A DNA stretch of 64,000 bases from Eucommia ulmoides (Eukaryota; Streptophyta; Magnoliopsida; Garryales; Eucommiaceae): the NCBI GenBank assembly GCA_016647705.1, contig CM028325.1:32220474-32284473 (forward strand). The letters are read 5' to 3'. Made by a program: the position numbers and the translations under genes. Within the stretch, counting starts at the first letter, position 1; every line of letters begins with the position of its first letter. Below, in pieces: positions 57,722-64,000 of this stretch. Under the pieces are notes generated by a model, which saw only the letters and a list, made by a program, of their open reading frames with translations, did not search any database and was not told the origin of the DNA.

Positions 57722-59018
57722 AATATTATTATGCTCTACATGATTAGAGAGAATAAAACTTCGTCTGTTTTAGTCATAGGAAAAAACTCCCTATCTTTGC
57801 GTAAATAGATAAATAAAACAAATTTAGATATTTGAAAGTATAGCAAAATTGATGATTATGGACCTAAAAATATCAATATGTTAAGCATGGGATACGACTT
57901 CTGTATCATATTCAAGTAAGCCTTATGAATTTCTTTTCTTATTTGATATATTTCTCGTTTCCAACATGGTTCATTTTATTATTATTATTATTGGTGAAAT
58001 CTATGGGCATTGTTAACGACTTAAATGAATTTATTCTATCTCGAAGAAGATGTCACGAGAACTTAAAAAATGGTGTTTATTTATCAAAGTGTGGTGAAGC
58101 TAAATTGGTGAATTTTGTTTTCACTGAAGGTAAACAATATTTAGTGATGTATAAAAAAGTAAATGTTTTATTTGTTTGCTTTCTTATATAAATAAAATAA
58201 ATGATTGACGTTGTTGATATAATTGTTTCATGACTTAACAAAAATAGGTGATGTAGAAAGCGGTATTAAAAAAAATATTAAGGACTTCAGAGAGTTGCTT
58301 GAGTTAACTGTTGGTCTTTCATTTTCTAGGGAATAATTGCTTTCATTTTGTAGCATTAGATTTGTTTTATCCACTTTACGATGAAACAACCAAAAAGACT
58401 GGAAAATTATTAAAGTATATTTGAGTTTATTTTTATTTAGATGAATTTGAAGTTTTAGACTAATATACTAATTGCATTTTTCTTTCTCGGTTATGTATAT
58501 TTCAGGGGTTTCGTTTATTTTGTTTTGACGAACGTGTTATTTTTTGATGGAGTTGATCAGTACACTTGTATTTCCAAATTATGGGATTACCGATGCTTGA
58601 ATGTTTCTAATTTTGAGGAGCATGTGGATATGTACATAGGAGAGACTAGCACGATAGGATGGCTGTGGGACATAATAGATCTATCATTTTATGAGATCCT
58701 CGGCTATAATAATTGCTATGATGATATTATGATGTCGTTCTACTTCCACAAATATTGTTATAGCCATCTTCATCTGAAAGTAATAAAAACATCATCTTTT
58801 TTTTTTTTTTTTTTCGATTTTTACTTCAATTTTAATCCATCACCTTTTGATTTATCTATTTTTTGTTAGGTTCATAATGGATTTACGAGATTACATGTGA
58901 ATTCATTACTCAATTATGATCTGCCAAACGCTATATTGAAGATTTTTCACAAATTTGCCATCACATTTTTAAAAATTGTTGAAAAATATTACAAGTATGA
59001 CTGATGCAACATGTATCT

Positions 59019-59073
<55 letters not shown>

Positions 59074-60760
59074 GGACGTAAATGAATAATAATCAAGTGA
59101 TCTATAGTTTTATGTGGTATTCTTCATAAAATTAACTTTGCAGGCATGATCTTGTTGACTCATAAGGACTGGAGCTCATGTCTTGCCTTAATGCGGCATG
59201 GATGATTTCTTTTGCTTGCATCGAAAATCTGCAATGGTTGAAGCTTTGATTTTTGGTTACTCATAGGATGCTTTGGTGTTATGTTGGATTTTCGTACATT
59301 GATGGTTAGATTTGTCAGGTTTTTGAAAAGCTCAATATCCAAAAGTTTATTCTCATTTTTTTAGTACCAAATTGCGAAGTGATATAAATTAGATTGTTGG
59401 ACATTGAAGGTCACTACGGTTATTCTTACTTTCCAGAATTCATTTGATAAATTACATTCTTAGTCCTTTTCTGTATATTAAAAGATAATAAGTTCATGGT
59501 AGTTGGCGATAAGGATAATCATCATAAGGTCATTAAAAATCTAACCACCTCGTCCTCCTGAGTTATATGTTAAGATTATTAAAGTTTCTCCAGAACTCTT
59601 GTCAACTAGTATATCTTATTAATTAACAATTTTTTTTTTTAGTTACATAAAACGTAATTAGAACAGGAACTAAAATGGGTAGCAAAATAATACAGGGTAG
59701 ACTATTTATATTATGTCTAATGCTTCCTACTCTCTGGACGAATGTTAGAGTTTTATTTTGGCTATTGAGTCTAATTTATTCATGTCATATGCTTTATGTT
59801 AATGTACTAATAATCAGTTAATCAACGTTCATTTTGCAGGGATAGTGCATTTTTTGGGTTTAAATCATTGGTTATCTTGAAGATGAATACAAATTATTCG
59901 GTATGTGTTGGGCAGAGCTTCCAATAGTTCCTCTAAGTATGATTACATTGTTTAGATGAAATTACTTGTTTCTAGTCCTTGAAGATCATGTATATTTGTG
60001 TTTGTGTATGTTTCAAAGATTTAAAAGAAGTAATGATATATCCCAAATAAAAGACTTAAATAGCATATGTAAAGTTTTATTTTTATACACAAATATACAA
60101 GTTTGCCCAATTGTAAATATAAATTAACATCAGATAAAATTAGAACAAATTAATAAAAAGAAAATCCCGTCACCCTATATATAAGTAGTAAATCAGTGGG
60201 CATTCGTCATTGTGGAAATAACCAAAAAAATTAATGAATATTGAGTCGGATAAAACCCAATAAACCCACAAATTTACCCAAAAAATTAGGTCTGATCAGG
60301 TAGGTTTGTAACAACCTTCTGTTACATTTTGAATCTGGCATCGTATATATTGCTCAATTTTGGGTTTCTTCTTTTCATCATAACTATTTGGAAGAGAGAA
60401 TGACTGTACCTTAATAATGTCATTTATTATTTTGCAATTTGTTTATTAGACTTGTTATTTATTGAGTTTAATTGTTAATTTTTATTTAGCAGATTACTCG
60501 TAAGGGAGGCCATGATCGCTATACTGGAACTAACTAATTTATAAATGCAGATGATAATCATAATGAAACCCTAATTGATTTTTAAGTATTCTCAAGTACA
60601 GATGATGCTTAACAATGTATTAAGATTTTATGATTTAATGATTATATAAATATACAAAGACATTATAGGATAATATATGATGAACACATGAGTATTTTGC
60701 TTTCAAAAAGTACTAGTAGATCTTTTAAAAAATGGACAAAGATGGAAAACTTAAGTATAT
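57722..60760 (+). pseudogene. Tandem locus unit A, pseudokinase-like
   Basis: A multi-exon, decayed gene duplicated at 61115-64000. The first visible exon (57722-57915, GTAAG donor) has the frame T-S-S-V-L-V-I-G-K-N-S-L-S, which looks like a kinase hinge. The next (about 57985-58158, donor GTAAAT) reads MGIVNDLNEFILSRRRC, HENLKNGVYLSKCGEA and KLVNF. This aligns with a protein kinase catalytic loop and magnesium loop (HRDLKPxNVLL...AKLxDF), but the catalytic Asp is Asn (HEN) and DFG is NFV, so it would be a pseudokinase. A third exon (about 58248-58315) reads DVESGIKKNIKDFRELLELTVG, like the D-x-x-S-F-G helix. The later frame 58525-58869 (LWDYRCLNVSNFEEHVDMY) is conserved in unit B but unidentified. 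Stops and a 52-base poly-T (59021-59072) mark decay. The kinase assignment is inference from short motifs. Confidence 0.5.
59021..59072 (+). repeat. Poly-T tract of 52 bases
   Basis: A pure T run in unit A. The equivalent place in unit B (about 62341-62368) is ordinary sequence, so the tract arose after the duplication or was lost from B. Confidence 0.9.
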
Positions 60761-61114
60761 GGAAGTAGTATAATGCCAATGAAGACATTAATATTGTGCA
60801 TGATTCCTTATTTGTTTTATCTTTTTTTATCAAATTAATTAATTTTGATTATTTTTAATTCTTGCTTTGATTCTATTAATATTTTTCACCTTTGGATGTG
60901 TTAGAAAACAGGTGGGATAAAACTCACCATTCTCTATTCCGTGAGAAAGAAAGTGAAGTCCAAAAATCATCCCCATAGATACACGAGGAGTAACACATTC
61001 TCAATACCATGATTGGTAAAAGTCATGATAAAGAGTATATACATTTTTAAATATTCCACAATATCATGAGAGATTGAAAATATGCTTGCATGCTTGGAAG
61101 TTTTAGCAATTCAA
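60761..61114 (+). other. Spacer or upstream exon of unit B
   Basis: Sequence just upstream of unit B, without a counterpart left of unit A because LTR G replaces it there. Frames such as LTILYSVRKKVKSKNHPHRY (about 60926-60985) look like coding remnants, possibly an upstream exon of the same gene. Confidence 0.4.
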
Positions 61115-61366
61115 ATATTATTATACTCAACATGACTAGAGAGGATGAAACCTCATCTATTTTGGTCATAGATAAAACTTCGTTATCTTCGTGTAAATGG
61201 ATGAAGAAATAAAATTTAAATATTTGGAAATATAGTGAAATTGATGATTATGAGCCTAAAAAAATCAAGCTATTAAGTCTGAGACACTACTTTTGGAGCA
61301 TATTTAAGTAAGCCTTATAAATTTCTTTTTTTCTTTGGTATATTCCTCTTTCCAATCGTGGTTCAC

Positions 61367-61400
<34 letters not shown>

Positions 61401-64000
61401 CAAAGTGTGATGAAGCTAAATTGGTGAATTTTGTTCTCATTGAAGGTAAACAATTTATAGTGATGTATAAAAAAGTTATATTTTCTCTATTTTCTTTCTT
61501 ATAAAAATTAAATAAAATGATTGACGTACTTGATATAATTGTTTCACAACTTAACGAAAATAGGCGATGTAGAAAGCGACATTAAAAAAGATATCAAGGA
61601 TTTAAAAGACTTGATTGAACTAGTTGTTGGTTTTCATCCTTCAGAGAATAATTGCATTTATCCTGTAGCATTATATTTGTTTTATTGACTTGTTACCAAA
61701 TAACCCAAAAGTCTGAAAAATTGTTACGGTATATTCTGGTTTATTTTCATTTAGTTGAATTAAAAGTTTTAGATTCATATACTGATTGCATTTTTTATTT
61801 TTCGGTTATGTATGTTTTAAGAATTTCATTAACTTTGTTTTGATGAACGCATTATTTTTTGATTGAGTTAATCGATACACATATAATTTTAAAATATGGG
61901 ATTATCGATACTTAAATGTTTCTTAATTTGAGGAGCATATGGATATGCACAAATGCGAGAATAGCATGATGGGATAGGTGTGGGACATAATAGATCCGTC
62001 ATTATGCGAGATCCTCGGCTATAAGAATTGCTATGATAATACTTATATAAAAAAAAACATGGTGTTGTTTACTTCCACAAATATTGTTATGGCCAACTCC
62101 ATCAGAAAGTAATAAAAGCATCATCTCTTATTTATTCTGATTTTTTACTGCAATTTTAATCCATGAACTATTGAAAATTTTCTTTTGTCAGGTTTATAAT
62201 GGATGCATGACATTACATGTGGAATCATTACTCAATTATAATTTACCTAACAGCATACCGAAGATTTTTCACAAATTTACAACCACGTTTTTTAAAAATT
62301 ACAGAAAAATATTCTAGGTATGGGTGATGCATTACATATCTTCTCATTTGAATTTTGATTTCTTTTGTAATGTAAATAAATAATAATCAAGTGGTTTATA
62401 GCTTTACTTGGTATTCCTCGTACAATTAACTTTGCAGGTATGACCTTGTTGATTTCATAAGTTCTGGATCTCATGACTTATCTTAATACGGCATGGATGA
62501 TTTTTTATTTGTATTGAAAATTTGTAACAGTTGAAGCTTTAGTTTTTGGTTATTCATGGTTTGTTATGGTATTGTGCTATGGTTTCGTACAACGATAGTT
62601 AGATTTGTCTGGTTTTTGAAACATTTAGTATCCGAAAGTTTCTTCTCAAGTTTTTTTTTTTTATACCAAATTGCTAAGTGATTTAAACTGGGTTGCTGGA
62701 CATTGAAGTCCACTAGTGTTATTATTCTTATTTTTCAAAATCTATTCGATAAACCACATTTTTGGTCCCTTTATGGGTATTGAAACATTATGAGTTCACG
62801 ATAGGTCGCGATAAGGATAATCATCATAAGGTTGTTTAAAATCTTATCACCTTGTCTTCTTGAGTTATATAGTAAGATCATTAAAGTTTTCTCATAACTC
62901 TTGTAAACCAATATGTCTTATTAACTAACTATTTTTGTTGTTTTTTTGCTACAAAACTTAATTAGAACAACATCCAAAATGGGCAGCGAAATATTACAAA
63001 TGAGACTATTTGTATTGTTTCTAATACTTGCTACTCTCTAGAAGAACATTAGAGTTATATTTTGATAATTGAGTCTAATTTGTTCATATAATATTCTTGA
63101 TGTTCATGTGCTAATAATCAGTTGATTGTTGTTCATCTTGCAGGGATCGAGCATTTTCTGGGTTTAAGCCATTGATTGTCTTGAAGATGAATACAGATTG
63201 CTAGGTATCTGTTATGTAGAGCTTCTAATAGTTCTTCTAAGTATGCTTACACCTTTTGGATAAGACTACTTGGTTCTAGTCCTTGAATATCTTGCATATG
63301 TGTGGTGTGTTGTATATGTTTCAAAGATCCAAAAGAAGTAATGATATATCCAAAATATTAGACTTAAATAACATATGTAGAATTTGATTGTTATGCATAA
63401 ATATATAAGTTTGCCTAATTGCAAACATAAATTAACATAAGATAAAATCCTAAAAAATTAATAAAAAGAAAACCTTGTCACCCTATATATAAGCAGTAAA
63501 CTTGAGGGCATTGGTTATTGTGGAATTAACCAAATAGGTTAATGGATATCGAGTCGGATAAAACTCGCAAAATTTACCCAGAAAACCAGGAATGATTGGG
63601 TAGGTTTCCAACTGCCTTTCATAGCATTTTGCATTTAGCAAAATATATATTGCTCAATTTTGAGATTTTCTTTTTCACCACAACTATTAGGACGAGAGAA
63701 TAATTGTGCCTTAATAATTTCATATATTATTTTTTAGCTTATTTACTATACATGTTATTTATTGAGTTTAACTGTTAATTTTTAGTTGGAAGAGTACTCA
63801 TGAGGGAGGCCGAGATTTCTACCCTAGAACTACCTCGTTTACAAGCATCGATGATAATCATTATGAAACATCAATCAATTTTGAAGTGTTCTTAAGTGCA
63901 GATTATGCTTAATAATATATTAAGAATTTATGGTCTATTGACTATATAAATATACAAAGACATATGCAATAATATATGATGAACACACAAGTGTTTTACT
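61115..64000 (+). pseudogene. Tandem locus unit B, pseudokinase-like, continues past the window
   Basis: Parallel to unit A over its whole visible length, offset by about 3.3-3.4 kb. Examples are the GTAAGCC donor at about 61308, KCDEAKLVNF near 61407-61435, the 'gacattaaaaaagatatcaagga' exon near 61580 and the 'gagatcctcggctataa' block near 62008. Relative to unit A, about 90 bases carrying the HEN loop are missing, and a pure (ATT)n run (61371-61400) sits at that place. The donor after the following exon is changed to GTTATA. This copy cannot make a complete kinase fold. The window ends inside the unit. Confidence 0.5.

Overview
The window is nuclear DNA of a flowering plant, most likely a eudicot. 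It is AT-rich and dominated by transposable elements: solo LTRs, LINEs, a TRIM, MULE- and hAT-type MITEs, and the remnant of a Ty1/copia element. It holds one clearly intact gene, a class II LATERAL ORGAN BOUNDARIES DOMAIN (LBD) transcription factor with one small GT-AG intron (28760-29729, minus strand). There is no bacterial-style gene organisation. Most long open frames lie inside repeats.

Layout. 1-8374: a MITE with a GC-rich core (841-1460), the end of a non-coding LTR element (1637-2480), and a solo LTR (2893-7365, target duplication GCCAT) split by a 5'-truncated L1-type LINE (3690-6287). 8375-19784: two neighbouring solo LTRs of one family. The first carries a nested MULE-type foldback element. 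The second carries two further solo LTRs of the same family in opposite orientations. 19785-28362: a decayed large retrotransposon derivative with coiled-coil gag-like ORF remnants, interrupted by two solo LTRs. 28400-29850: the LBD gene and its promoter. 29850-42500: a less LTR-dense tract with LINE 3' ends, a hAT element, MULE and hAT-like MITEs, and a relic of a MIRO-type mitochondrial Rho GTPase gene. 42524-44786: a small non-coding LTR element with both 208-bp LTRs. 44987-45720: a TRIM concatemer of four LTRs and three internal segments. 46471-55022: further solo LTRs, two related MULE MITEs and a copia 5' LTR. 55026-56395: decayed copia gag/integrase-region sequence. 56488-64000: a tandemly duplicated, decayed locus that resembles a pseudokinase gene.

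The main biological pattern is repeated insertion followed by LTR-LTR recombination. Eight LTR insertions can be closed with a 5-bp target duplication (six exact, two with one difference), and all are solo. The only LTR element with both LTRs in place is the small one at 42524-44786. All six duplication-flanked members of the main LTR family share two sequence features that ordinary annotation would not name: a far-apart 14-bp inverted pair whose arms co-vary between copies, and a dyad box centred on GGTACC. They also carry lineage-specific minisatellites, two of the three kinds being built from small hairpins.

All coordinates, splice sites and target duplications were read by eye from the sequence. 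Family assignments rest on recognised protein motifs and terminal sequences, not on database searches.
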